From Osmia lignaria lignaria (lineage: Eukaryota; Arthropoda; Insecta; Hymenoptera; Megachilidae): a stretch of 64,000 bases of DNA. Below, in pieces: positions 38,484 through 50,228 of this stretch. Under the pieces are notes generated by a model. That model did not search any database, was not told the DNA's origin, and worked only from the letters and a program-made list of their open reading frames with translations. Position numbers and translations under genes: made by a program. Numbering within the stretch: the first letter of the stretch is position 1; every line of letters starts with the position of its first letter. The stretch covers positions 10,417,501-10,481,500 of the forward strand of contig NW_027478166.1 in NCBI RefSeq assembly GCF_051020975.1, written 5' to 3'.

Positions 38484-38624
38484 GGCCCCTTTCTTTGAGA
38501 TAACTCTGCACTATTGCGAGCTGTAAATGCCACTTCCAGCTTAGCTGTGCAGAAGAAGAACAACAAGAAGAAGAAATATCTCGAAATATGTCCGTCAGGC
38601 CCCTTCCCTTGAGATATATCTGCA
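38484..38624. repeat. Internal diverged duplication inside the monomer
   Basis: Within the monomer, 27 bases from unit 168 (ggcccc...gagata...tctgca) are matched by 27 bases from unit 282, an offset of exactly 114 bp. In the consensus 24 of the 27 positions agree; this particular copy has gagatatatctgca in the second half and so one more difference. The similarity resumes further on: gcgagct at unit 200-206 pairs with gcgagct at unit 4-10 of the next monomer, now at a 126-bp offset, which implies a 12-bp insertion containing atctcggaaacg. The unit therefore seems to have grown from a shorter ancestor. I could not find a convincing third copy. Confidence 0.7.
38551..38576 (+). repeat. GAA/CAA purine-rich tract of the monomer
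   Basis: A 26-base stretch with no T and only two C on this strand, built from GAA and CAA triplets. It occurs at unit 235-260 of nearly every monomer. Its length does not vary visibly; variation is by substitution only, for example aagacgaag at about 570, caacaaaaag in several copies from 25.4 to 28.6 kb, and gaataagaaat at about 30845, 33095 and 63685. A microsatellite would be expected to change in length, so this tract seems to be held by the homogenisation of the whole unit. Confidence 0.75.
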
Positions 38625-41600
38625 AATATCTCGGAAACGAAGCGAGCTATGGCAAAATGTTAAGAGACCTTTTTTGTAGAGAATTATGTTTCCTACAATT
38701 TATGTTCTACGATATTTTTTGATCAGAAGCGTAGTTTTCGAGATATATCGAGATATTTAAAAGTTCCGAAGCCGCACCAACATAATAGAGATACAGAAAC
38801 ACCGTGGCCCCTTTCTTTGAGATAACTCTGCACTAGTGCGAGCTGTAAATGCCACTTCCAGCTTAGCTGTGCAGAAGAAGAACAACAAGAAGAAGAAATA
38901 TCTCGAAATATGTCCGTCAGGCCCCTTCCCTTGAGATAAATCTGCACATATCTCGGAAACGAAGTGAGCTATGGCAAAATGTTAAGAGACCTTTTTTGTA
39001 GAGAATTAAGTTTCCTACTTTTTATGTTCTATGATGTTTTTTGATCAGATGCGTAGTTCTCGAGATATATCAAGATATTTAAAAGTTCCGAAGCCGCACC
39101 AACATAATAGGGATACAGAAACACCGTGGCCCCTTTCTTTGAGATAACTCTGCACTAGTGCGAGCCGCAAATGCCACTTCCAGCTTAGCTGTGCAGAAGA
39201 AGAACAACAAGAAGAAGAAATATCTCGAAATATGTCCGTCAGGCCCCTTCCCTTGAGATAAATCTGCAAATATCTCGGAAACGAAGCGAGCTATGGCAAA
39301 ATGTTAAGAGACCTTTTTTGTAGAGAATTAAGTTTCCTACTTTTTATGTTCTATGATATTTTTTGATCAGATGCGTAGTTCTCGAGATATATCAAGATAT
39401 TTAAAAGTTCCGAAGCCGCACCAACATAATAGAGATACAGAAACACCGTGGCCCCTTTCTTTGAGATAACTCTGCACTATTGCGAGCTGTAAATGCCACT
39501 TCCAGCTTAGCTGTGCAGAAGAAGAACAACAAGAAGAAGAAATATCTCGAAATATGTCCGTCAGGCCCCTTCCCTTGAGATATATCTGCAAATATCTCGG
39601 AAAGGAAGCGAGCTATGGCAAAATGTTAAGAGACCTTTTTTGTAGAGAATTATGTTTCCTACAATTTATGTTCTATGATATTTTTTGATCAGAAGCGTAG
39701 TTTTCGAGATATATCGCGATATTTAAAAGTTCCGAAGCCGCACCAACATAATAGAGATACAGAAACACCGTGGCCCCTCTCGTTGAGATAACTCTGCACT
39801 ATTGCGAGCTGGAAATGCCACTTCCAGTTTAGCTGTGCAGAAGAAGAACAACAAGAAGAAGAAATATCTCGAAATATGTCCGTTAGGCCCCTTCCCTTGA
39901 GATAAATCTGCAAATATCTCGGAAACGAAGCGAGCTATGGCAAAATGTTAAGAGACCTTTTTTGTAGAGAATGAAGTTTCCTACTTTTTATGTTCTATGA
40001 TATTTTTTGATCAGATGCGTAGTTCTCGAGATATATCAAGATATTTAAAAGTTCCGAAGCCGCACCAACATAATAGAGATACAGAAACACCGTGGCCCCT
40101 TTCTTTGAGATAACTCTGCACTATTGCGAGCTGTAAATGCCACTTCCAGCTTAGCTGTGCAGAAGAAGAACAACAAGAAGAAGAAATATCTCGAAATATG
40201 TCCGTCAGGCCCCTTCCCTTGAGATAAATCTGCACATATCTCGGAAACGAAGTGAGCTATGGCAAAATGTTAAGAGACCTTTTTTGTAGAGAATTAAGTT
40301 TCCTACTTTTTATGTTCTATGATATTTTTTGATCAGATGCGTAGTTCTCGAGATATATCAAGATATTTAAAAGTTCCGAAGCCGCACCAACATAATAGAG
40401 ATACAGAAACACCGTGGCCCCTTTCTTTGAGATAACTCTGCACTATTGCGAGCTGTAAATGCCACTTCCAGCTTAGCTGTGCAGAAGAAGAACAATAAGA
40501 AGAAGAAATATCTCGAAATATGTCCGTTAGGCCCCTTCCCTTGAGATAAATCTGCAAATATCTCGGAAACGAAGCGAGCTATGGCAAAATGTTAAGAGAC
40601 CTTTTTTGTAGAGAATTAAGTTTCCTACTTTTTATGTTCTATGATATTTTTTGATCAGATGCGTAGTTCTCGAGATATATCAAGATATTTAAAAGTTCCA
40701 AAGCCGCACCAACATAATAGAGATACAGAAACACCGTGGCCCCTTTCTTTGAGATAACTCTGCACTATTGCGAGCTGTAAATGCCACTTCCAGCTTAGCT
40801 GTGCAGAAGAAGAACAACAAGAAGAAGAAATATCTCGAAATAGGTCCGTCAGGCCCCTTCCCTTGAGATATATCCGCAAATATCTCGGAAACGAAGCGAG
40901 CTATGGCAAAATGTTAAGAGACCTTTTTTGTAGAGAATTATGTTTCCTACAATTTATGTTCTACGATATTTTTTGATCAGAAGCGTAGTTTTCGAGATAT
41001 ATCGAGATATTTAAAAGGTCCGAAGCCGCACCAACATAATAGAGATACAGAAACACCGTGGACCCTTTCTTTGAGATAACTCTGCACTAGTGCGAGCTGC
41101 AAATGCCACTTCCAGCTTAGCTGTGCAGAAGAAGAACAACAGGAAGAAGAAATATCTCGAAATATGTCCGTCAGGCCCCTTCCCTTGAGATAAATCTGCA
41201 CATATCTCGGAAACGAAGTGAGCTATGGCAAAATGTTAAGAGACCTTTTTTGTAGAGAATTAAGTTTCCTACTTTTTATGTTCTATGATGTTTTTTGATC
41301 AGATGCGTAGTTCTCGAGATATATCAAGATATTTAAAAGTTCCGAAGCCGCACCAACATAATAGGGATACAGAAACACCGTGGCCCCTTTCTTTGAGATA
41401 ACTCTGCACTAGTGCGAGCCGCAAATGCCACTTCCAGCTTAGCTGTGCAGAAGAAGAACAACAAGAAGAAGAAATATCTCGAAATATGTCCGTCAGGCCC
41501 CTTCCCTTGAGATAAATCTGCAAATATCTCGGAAACGAAGCGAGCTATGGCAAAATGTTAAGAGACCTTTTTTGTAGAGAATTAAGTTTCCTACTTTTTA

Positions 41601-41858
41601 TGTTCTATGATATTTTTTGATCAGATGCGTAGTTCTCGAAATATATCAGGATATTTAAAAGTTCCGAAGCCGCACCAACATAATAGAGATACAGAAACAC
41701 CGTGGCCCCTTTCTTTGAGATAACTCTGCACTATTGCGAGCTGTAAATGCCACTTCCAGCTTAGCTGTGCAGAAGAAGAACAACAAGAAGAAGAAATATC
41801 TCGAAATATGTCCGTCAGGCCCCTTCCCTTGAGATATATCTGCAAATATCTCGGAAAC

Positions 41859-44800
41859 GAAGCGAGCTATGGCAAAATGTTAAGAGACCTTTTTTGTAGA
41901 GAATTAAGTTTCCTACTTTTTATGTTCTATGATATTTTTTGATCAGATGCGTAGTTCTCGAGATATATCAAGATATTTAAAAGTTCCGAAGCCGCACCAA
42001 CATAATAGAGATACAGAAACACCGTGGCCCCTTTCTTTGAGATAACTCTGCACTATTGCGAGCTGTAAATGCCACTTCCAGCTTAGCTGTGCAGAAGAAG
42101 AACAACAAGAAGAAGAAATATCTCGAAATATGTCCGTCAGGCCCCTTCCCTTGAGATATATCTGCAAATATCTCGGAAAGGAAGCGAGCTATGGCAAAAT
42201 GTTAAGAGACCTTTTTTGTAGAGAATTATGTTTCCTACAATTTATGTTCTATGATATTTTTTGATCAGAAGCGTAGTTTTCGAGATATATCGAGATATTT
42301 AAAAGTTCCGAAGCCGCACCAACATAATAGAGATACAGAAACACCGTGGCCCCTTTCTTTGAGATAACTCTGCACTAGTGCGAGCCGCAAATGCCACTTC
42401 CAGCTTAGCTGTGCAGAAGAAGAACAACAAGAAGAAGAAATATCTCGAAATATGTCCGACAGGCCCCTTCCCTTGAGATAAATCTGCAAATATCTCGGAA
42501 ACGAAGCGAGCTATGGCGAAATGTTAAGAGACCTTTTTTGTAGAGAATTAAGTTTCCTACGTTTTATCTTCTATGATATTTTTTGATCAGATGCGTAGTT
42601 CTCGAGATATATCAAGATATCTAAAAGTTCCGAAGCCGCACCAACATAATAGAGATACAGACACACCGTGGCCCCTCTCTTTGAGATAACTCTGCACTAT
42701 TGCGAGCTGCAAATGCCACTTCCAGCTTAGCTGTGCAGAAGAAGAACAACAAGAAGAAGAAATATCTCGAAATATGTCCGTCAGGCCCCTTCCCTTGAGA
42801 TAAATCTGCAAATATCTCGGAAACGAAGAGAGCTATGGCAAAATGTTAAGAGACCTTTTTTGTAGAGAATTAAGTTTCCCACTTTTTATGTACTATGATA
42901 TTTTTTGATCAGATGCGTAGTTCTCGAGATATATCAAGATATTTAAAAGTTCCGAAGCCGCACCAACATAATAGAGATACAGAAACACCGTGGCCCCTTT
43001 CTTTGAGATAACTCTGCACTATTGCGAGCTGTAAATGCCACTTCCAGTTTAGCTGTGCAGAAGAAGAACAACAAGAAGAAGAAATATCTCGAAATATGTC
43101 CGTCAGGCCCCTTCCCTTGAGATATATCTGCAAATATCTCAGAAACGAAGCGAGCTATGGCAAAATGTTAAGAGACCTTTTTTGTAGAGAATTATGTTTC
43201 CTACAATTTATGTTCTATGATATTTTTTGATCAGAAGCGTAGTTTTCGAGATATATCGAGATATTTAAAAGTTCCGAAGCCGCACCAACATAATAGAGAT
43301 ACAGAAACACCGTGGCCCCTTTCTTTGAGATAACTCTGCACTAGTGCGAGCCGCAAATGCCACTTCCAGCTTAGCTGTGCAGAAGAAGAACAACAAGAAG
43401 AAGAAATATCTCGAGATATGCCCGTCATGCCCCTTCCCTTGAGATAAATCTGCAAATATCTCGGAAACAAAGCGAGCTATGGCAAAATGTTAAGAGACCT
43501 TTTTTGTAGAGAATTAAGTTTCCTACTTTTTATGTTCTATGATATTTTTTGATCAGATGCGTAGTTCTCGAGATATATCAAGATATTTAAAAGTTCCGAA
43601 GCCGCACCAACATAATAGAGATACAGAAACACCGTGGCCCCTTTCTTTGAGATAACTCTGCACTATTGCGAGCTGTAAATGCCACTTCCAGCTTAGCTGT
43701 GCAGAAGAAGAACAACAAGAAGAAGAAATATCTCGAAATATGTCCGTCAGGCCCCTTCCCTTGAGATATATCTGCAAATATCTCGGAAAGGAAGCGAGCT
43801 ATGGCAAAATGTTAAGAGACCTTTTTTGTAGAGAATTATGTTTCCTACAATTTATGTTCTATGATATTTTTTGATCAGAAGCGTAGTTTTCGAGATATAT
43901 CGAGATATTTAAAAGTTCCGAAGCCGCACCAACATAATAGAGATACAGAAACACCGTGGCCCCTTTCTTTGAGATAACTCTGCACTAGTGCGAGCCGCAA
44001 ATGCCACTTCCAGCTTAGCTGTGCAGAAGAAGAACAACAAGAAGAAGAAATATCTCGAAATATGTCCGACAGGCCCCTTCCCTTGAGATAAATCTGCAAA
44101 TATCTCGGAAACGAAGCGAGCTATGGCGAAATGTTAAGAGACCTTTTTTGTAGAGAATTAAGTTTCCTACGTTTTATCCTCTATGATATTTTTTGATCAG
44201 ATGCGTAGTTCTCGAGATATATCAAGATATCTAAAAGTTCCGAAGCCGCACCAACATAATAGAGATACAGACACACCGTGGCCCCTCTCTTTGAGATAAC
44301 TCTGCACTATTGCGAGCTGCAAATGCCACTTCCAGCTTAGCTGTGCAGAAGAAGAACAACAAGAAGAAGAAATATCTCGAAATATGTCCGTCAGGCCCCT
44401 TCCCTTGAGATAAATCTGCAAATATCTCGGAAACGAAGAGAGCTATGGCAAAATGTTAAGAGACCTTTTTTGTAGAGAATTAAGTTTCCCACTTTTTATG
44501 TACTATGATATTTTTTGATCAGATGCGTAGTTCTCGAGATATATCAAGATATTTAAAAGTTCCGAAGCCGCACCAACATAATAGAGATACAGAAACACCG
44601 TGGCCCCTTTCTTTGAGATAACTCTGCACTATTGCGAGCTGTAAATGCCACTTCCAGTTTAGCTGTGCAGAAGAAGAACAACAAGAAGAAGAAATATCTC
44701 GAAATATGTCCGTCAGGCCCCTTCCCTTGAGATATATCTGCAAATATCTCAGAAACGAAGCGAGCTATGGCAAAATGTTAAGAGACCTTTTTTGTAGAGA

Positions 44801-45078
44801 ATTATGTTTCCTACAATTTATGTTCTATGATATTTTTTGATCAGAAGCGTAGTTTTCGAGATATATCGAGATATTTAAAAGTTCCGAAGCCGCACCAACA
44901 TAATAGAGATACAGAAACACCGTGGCCCCTTTCTTTGAGATAACTCTGCACTAGTGCGAGCCGCAAATGCCACTTCCAGCTTAGCTGTGCAGAAGAAGAA
45001 CAACAAGAAGAAGAAATATCTCGAGATATGCCCGTCATGCCCCTTCCCTTGAGATAAATCTGCAAATATCTCGGAAAC
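41859..45078. repeat. Five-monomer (1610-bp) tandem duplication
   Basis: Monomers 41859-43468 and 43469-45078 match one to one: tctcggaaagg, gtccgacagg with ggcgaaatg, cctacgttttat with gatatctaaaag and cagacacacc, tttcccactttt with tatgtactatg, and atatgcccgtcatgcc with aaacaaagcg. By eye I noted one difference (tatcttc at about 42568 against tatcctc at about 44178). The match ends at 45210, where aatccgcacc replaces aagccgcacc. This is among the youngest duplications in the window. Confidence 0.92.
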
Positions 45079-46044
45079 AAAGCGAGCTATGGCAAAATGT
45101 TAAGAGACCTTTTTTGTAGAGAATTAAGTTTCCTACTTTTTATGTTCTATGATATTTTTTGATCAGATGCGTAGTTCTCGAGATATATCAAGATATTTAA
45201 AAGTTCCGAATCCGCACCAACATAATAGAGATACAGAAACACCGTGGCCCCTTTCTTTGAGATAACGCTGCACTAGTGCGAGCCGCAAATGCCACTTCCA
45301 GCTTAGCTGTGCAGAAGAAGAACAACAAGAAGAAGAAATATCTCGAAATATGTCCGTCAGGCCCCTTCCCTTGAGATAAATCTGCAAATATCTCGGAAAC
45401 GAAGCGAGCTATGGCAAAATGTTAAGAGACCTTTTTTGTAGAGAATTAAGTTTCCTACTTTTTATGTTCTATGATATTTTTTGATCAGATGCGTAGTTCT
45501 CGAGATATATCAAGATATTTAAAAGTTCCGAATCCGCACCAACATAATAGAGATACAGAAACACCGTGGCCCCTTTCTTTGAGATAACTCTGCACTAGTG
45601 CGAGCCGCAAATGCCACTTCCAGCTTAGCTGTGCAGAAGAAGAACAACAAGAAGAAGAAATATCTCGAAATATGCCCGTCATGCCCCTTCCCTTGAGATA
45701 AATCTGCAAATATCTCGGAAACAAAGCGAGCTATGGCAAAATGTTAAGAGACCTTTTTTGTAGAGAATTAAGTTTCCTACTTTTTATGTTCTATGATATT
45801 TTTTGATCAGAAGCGTAGTTTTCGAGATATATCGAGATATTTAAAAGTTCCGAAGCCGCACCAACATAATAGAGATACAGAAACACCGTGGCCCCTTTCT
45901 TTGAGATAACTCTGCACTAGTGCGAGCCGCAAATGCCACTTCCAGCTTAGCTGTGCAGAAGAAGAACAACAAGAAGAAGAAATATCTCGAAATATGTCCG
46001 TCATGCCCCTTCCCTTGAGATAAATCTGCAAATATCTCGGAAAC
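45079..46044. repeat. Three monomers extending the catgcccc family
   Basis: The first two carry aatccgcacc (45210, 45532). The second and third carry cccgtcatgcc or ccgtcatgcc, derived from the last monomer of the preceding 5-mer. The middle one combines a left half shared with its left neighbour and a right half shared with the 5-mer end, so it is another candidate exchange product. Confidence 0.75.
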
Positions 46045-49000
46045 GAAGCGAGCTATGGCAAAATGTTAGGAGACCTTTTTTGTAGAGAATTAAGTTTCCT
46101 ACTTTTTATGTTCTATGATATTTTTTGATAAGATGTGTAGTTCTCGAGATATATCAAGATATTTAAAAGTTCCGAAGCATCACCAACATAACAGAGATAC
46201 AGAAACACCGTGGCCCCTTTCTTTGAGATAACTCTGCACTATTGCGCGCTACAAATGCCACTTCCAGCTTAGCTGTGCAGAAGAAGAACAACATGAAGAA
46301 GAAATATCTCGAAATATGTCCGTCAGGCCCCTTCCCTTGAGATAAATCTGCAAATATCTCGGAAACGAAGCGAGCTATGGCAAAATGTTAAGAGACCTTT
46401 TTTGTAGAGAATAATGTTTCCTACAATTTACGTTCTGATATTTTTTGATCAGAAGCGTAGTTTTCGAGATATATCGAGATATTTAAAAGTTCCGAAGGCG
46501 CACCAACATAATAGAGATACAGAAACACCGTGGCCCCTTTCTTTGAGATAACTCTGCACTATTGCGACCTACAAATGCCACTTCCAGCTTAGCTGTGCAG
46601 AAGAAGAACAACAAGAAGAAGAAATATCTCGAAATATGTCCGTCAGGCCCCTTCCCTTGGGATATATCTGCAAATATCTCGGAAACGAAGCGAGCTATGG
46701 CAAAATGTTAAGAGACCTTTTTTGTAGAGAATTAAGTTTCCTACTTTTTATGTTCTATGATATTTTTTGATCAGATGCGTAGTTCTCGAGATATATCAAG
46801 ATATTTAAAAGTTCGGAAGCCGCACAAACATAATAGAGATACAGAAACACCGTGGCCCCTTTCTTTGAGATAACTCTGCACTATTGCGACCTACAAATGC
46901 CACTTCCAGCTTAGCTGTGCAGAAGAAGAACAACAAGAAGAAGAAATATCTCGAAATATGTCCGTCAGGCCCCTTCCCTTGGGATATATCTGCAAATATC
47001 TCGGAAACGAAGCGAGCTATGGCAAAATGTTAAGAGACGTTTTTTGTAGAGAATTATGTTTCCTACAATTTATGTTCTATGATATTTTTTGATCAGAAGC
47101 GTAGTTTTCGAGATATATCGAGATATTTAAAAGTTCCGAAGCCGCACCAACATAATAGAGATACAGAAACACCGTGGCCCCTTTCTTTGAGATAACTGTG
47201 TACTAGTGCGAGCCGCAAATGCCACTTCCAGCTTAGCTGTGCAGAAGAAGAACAACAAGAAGAAGAAATATCTCGAAATATGTCCGTCAGGCCCCTTCCC
47301 TTGAGATAAATCTGCAAATATCTCGGAAACGAAGCGAGCTATGGCAAAATGTTAAGAGACCTTTTTTGTAGAGAATAATGTTTCCTACTTTTTATGTTCT
47401 ATGATATTTTTTGATCAGATGCGTAGTTCTCGAGATATATCAAGATATTTAAAAGTTCGGAAGCCGCACAAACATAATAGAGATACAGAAACACCGTGGC
47501 CCCTTTCTTTGAGATAACTCTGCACTATTGCGAGCTGCAAATGCCACTTCCAGCTTAGCTGTGCAGAAGAAGAACAACAAGAAGAAGAAATATCTCGAAA
47601 TATGTCCGTCAGGCCCCTTCCCTTGAGATAAATCTGCAAATATCTCGGAAACGAAGAGAGCTATGGCAAAATGTTAAGAGACCTTTTTTGTAGAGAATTA
47701 AGTTTCCTACAATTTATGTTCTATGATATTTTTTGATCAGAAGCGTAGTTTTCGAGATATATCGAGATATTTAAAAGTTCCGAAGCCGCACCAACATAAT
47801 AGAGATACAGAAACACCGTGGCCCCTTTCTTTGAGATAACTCTGCACGATTGCGAGCTGGAAATGCCACTTCCAGTTTAGCTGTGCAGAAGAAGAACAAC
47901 AAGAAGAAGAAATATCTCGAAATATGTCCATCAGGTCCCTTCCCTAGAGATATATCTGCAAATATCTCGGAAACGAAGCGAGCTATGGCAAAATGTTAAG
48001 AGACCTTTTTTGTAGAGAATTAAGTTTCCTACTTTTTATGTTCTATGATATTTTTTGATCAGATGCGTAGTTCTCGAGATATATCAAGATATTTAAAAGT
48101 TCGGAAGCCGCACAAACATAATAGAGATACAGAAACACCGTGGCCCCTTTCTTTGAGATAACTCTGCACTATTGCGAGCTGCAAATGCCACTTCCAGCTT
48201 AGCTGTGCAGAAGAAGAACAACAAGAAGAAGAAATATCTCGAAATATGTCCGTCAGGCCCCTTCCCTTGAGATAAATCTGCAAATATCTCGGAAACGAAG
48301 AGAGCTATGGCAAAATGTTAAGAGACCTTTTTTGTAGAGAATTAAGTTTCCTATAATTTATGTTCTATGATATTTTTTGATCAGAAGCGTAGTTTTCGAG
48401 ATATATCGAGATATTTAAAAGTTCCGAAGCCGCACCAACATAATAGAGATACAGAAACACCGTGGCCCCTTTCTTTGAGATAACTCTGCACGATTGCGAG
48501 CTGGAAATGCCACTTCCAGTTTAGCTGTGCAGAAGAAGAACAACAAGAAGAAGAAATATCTCGAAATATGTCCATCAGGACCCTTCCCTTGAGATATATC
48601 TGCAAATATCTCGGAAACGAAGCGAGCTATGGCAAAATGTTAAGAGACGTTTTTTGTAGAGAATTATGTTTCCTACAATTTATGTTCTATGATATTTTTT
48701 GATCAGAAGCGTAGTTTTCGAGATATATCGAGATATTTAAAAGTTCCGAAGCCGCACCAACATAATAGAGATACAGAAACACCGTGGCCCCTTTCTTTGA
48801 GATAACTGTGTACTAGTGCGAGCCGCAAATGCCACTTCCAGCTTAGCTGTGCAGAAGAAGAACAACAAGAAGAAGAAATATCTCGAAATATGTCCGTCAG
48901 GCCCCTTCCCTTGAGATAAATCTGCAAATATCTCGGAAACGAAGCGAGCTATGGCAAAATGTTAAGAGACCTTTCTTGTAGAGAATTAAGTTTCCTACTT

Positions 49001-50228
49001 TTTATGTAGTATGATATTTTTTGATCAGATGCGTAGTTCTCGAGATATATCAAGATATTTAAAAGTTCCGAAGCCGCACCAACATAACAGAGATACAGAA
49101 ACACCGTGGCCCCTTTCTTTGAGATAACTCTGCACTATTGCGCGCTGCAAATGCCACTTTCAGCTTAGCTGTGCAGAAGAAGAACAACAAGAAGAAGAAA
49201 TATCTCGAAATATGTCCGTCAGGCCCCTTCCCTTGAGATATATCTGCAAATATCTCGGAAACGAAGCGAGCTATGGCAAAATGTTAAGAGACCTTTTTTG
49301 TAGAGAATTATGTTTCCTACAATTTATGTTCTATGATATTTTTTGATCAGAAGCGTAGTTTTCGAGATATATCGAGATATTTAAAAGTTCCGAAGGCGCA
49401 CCAACATAATAGAGATACAGAAACACCGTGGCCCCTTTCTTTGAGATAACTCTGCACTATTGCGAGCTGCAAATGCCACTTCCAGCTTAGCTGTGCAGAA
49501 GAAGAACAACAAGAAGAAGAAATATCTCGAAATATGTCCGTCAGGCCCCTTCCCTTGAGATAAATCTGCAAATATCTCGGAAACGAAGAGAGCTATGGCA
49601 AAATGTTAAGAGACCTTTTTTGTAGAGAATTAAGTTTCCTACAATTTATGTTCTATGATATTTTTTGATCAGAGGCGTAGTTCTCGAGATATATCAAGAT
49701 ATTTAAAAGTTCCGAAGCCGCACCAACATAATAGAGATACAGAAACACCGTGGCCCCTTTCTTTGAGATAACTCTGCACTATTGCGACCTACAAATGCCA
49801 CTTCCAGCTTAGCTGTGCAGAAGAAGAACAACAAGAAGAAGAAATATCTCGAAATATGTCCGTCAGGCCCCTTCCCTTGGGATATATCTGCAAATATCTC
49901 GGAAACGAAGCGAGCTATGGCAAAATGTTAAGAGACGTTTTTTGTAGAGAATTATGTTTCCTACAATTTATGTTCTATGATATTTTTTGATCAGAAGCGT
50001 AGTTTTCGAGATATATCGAGATATTTAAAAGTTCCGAAGCCTCACCAACATAATAGAGATACAGAAACACCGTGGCCCCTTTCTTTGAGATAACTGTGTA
50101 CTAGTGCGAGCCGCAAATGCCACTTCCAGCTTAGCTGTGCAGAAGAAGAACAACAAGAAGAAGAAATATCTCGAAATATGTCCGTTAGGCCCCTTCCCTT
50201 GAGATAAACCTGCAAATATCTCGGAAAC
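46045..50228. repeat. Entry into the multi-class higher-order repeat, with a B-D dimer
   Basis: From here monomers fall into sharply marked classes: A (gaaggcgcacc, gcgacctac), B (gttcggaagccgcacaaac), C (ataactgtgtactag), D (cacgattgcg with gtccatcagg), E (tatgtagtatg, cataacag), F (ctattgggagc) and G (actttgcac, ccactttcag). The order begins with an unclassed unit, then A, an A/B mixture, C, B, D, B, D, C, E, two mixed units, C. The B-D pair at 47331-47974 is duplicated at 47975-48618. The A unit at 46367-46686 has lost 2 bp (ttctgata for ttctatgata, at about 46435), the third phase shift in the window. Confidence 0.87.

Larger units (their letters stand above)
38317..38638 (+). repeat. Reference monomer, class a
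   Basis: I use this copy as the reference for class a. Its marks are gaattaag then cctacttttt (unit 43-63), cagatgcg (86-93), ttctcgag (97-104) and atcaagat (109-116). The middle of class-a copies usually reads ctattgcgagctg (195-207). Other fixed landmarks are tgatca (82-87), accgtggcccc (163-173), a GAA/CAA purine tract (235-260), and tatctcg at 261-267 and 311-317. The strand given is only the printed orientation, since no transcript is known. The choice of unit start is arbitrary for a tandem repeat. Confidence 0.9.
37995..41858. repeat. Interleaved 7-mer and 5-mer repeats
   Basis: A run starting with ttctacgatatt and ctgcacatatctcgg with gaagtgagct, followed by atgatgttttttg with aataggg, occurs at 38639-39604 and again 2254 bp later at 40893-41858. 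A monomer with ggaaatgcc, cagtttag and cccctctcgttg occurs at 37995 and 39605, five monomers apart. The ctgcacatat mark also appears at about 40231, four monomers after the first, in a different downstream context, so the marker was moved by a partial exchange. Confidence 0.83.

Noticed and set aside
38317..38638. CENP-B box in the monomer
   Set aside because: The closest stretches are the reverse strand of tctcggaaacgaagc and the class-b run ttcgagatatatcgag. Both start with TTCG but lack the CGGG half of the core, so the site is not supported.
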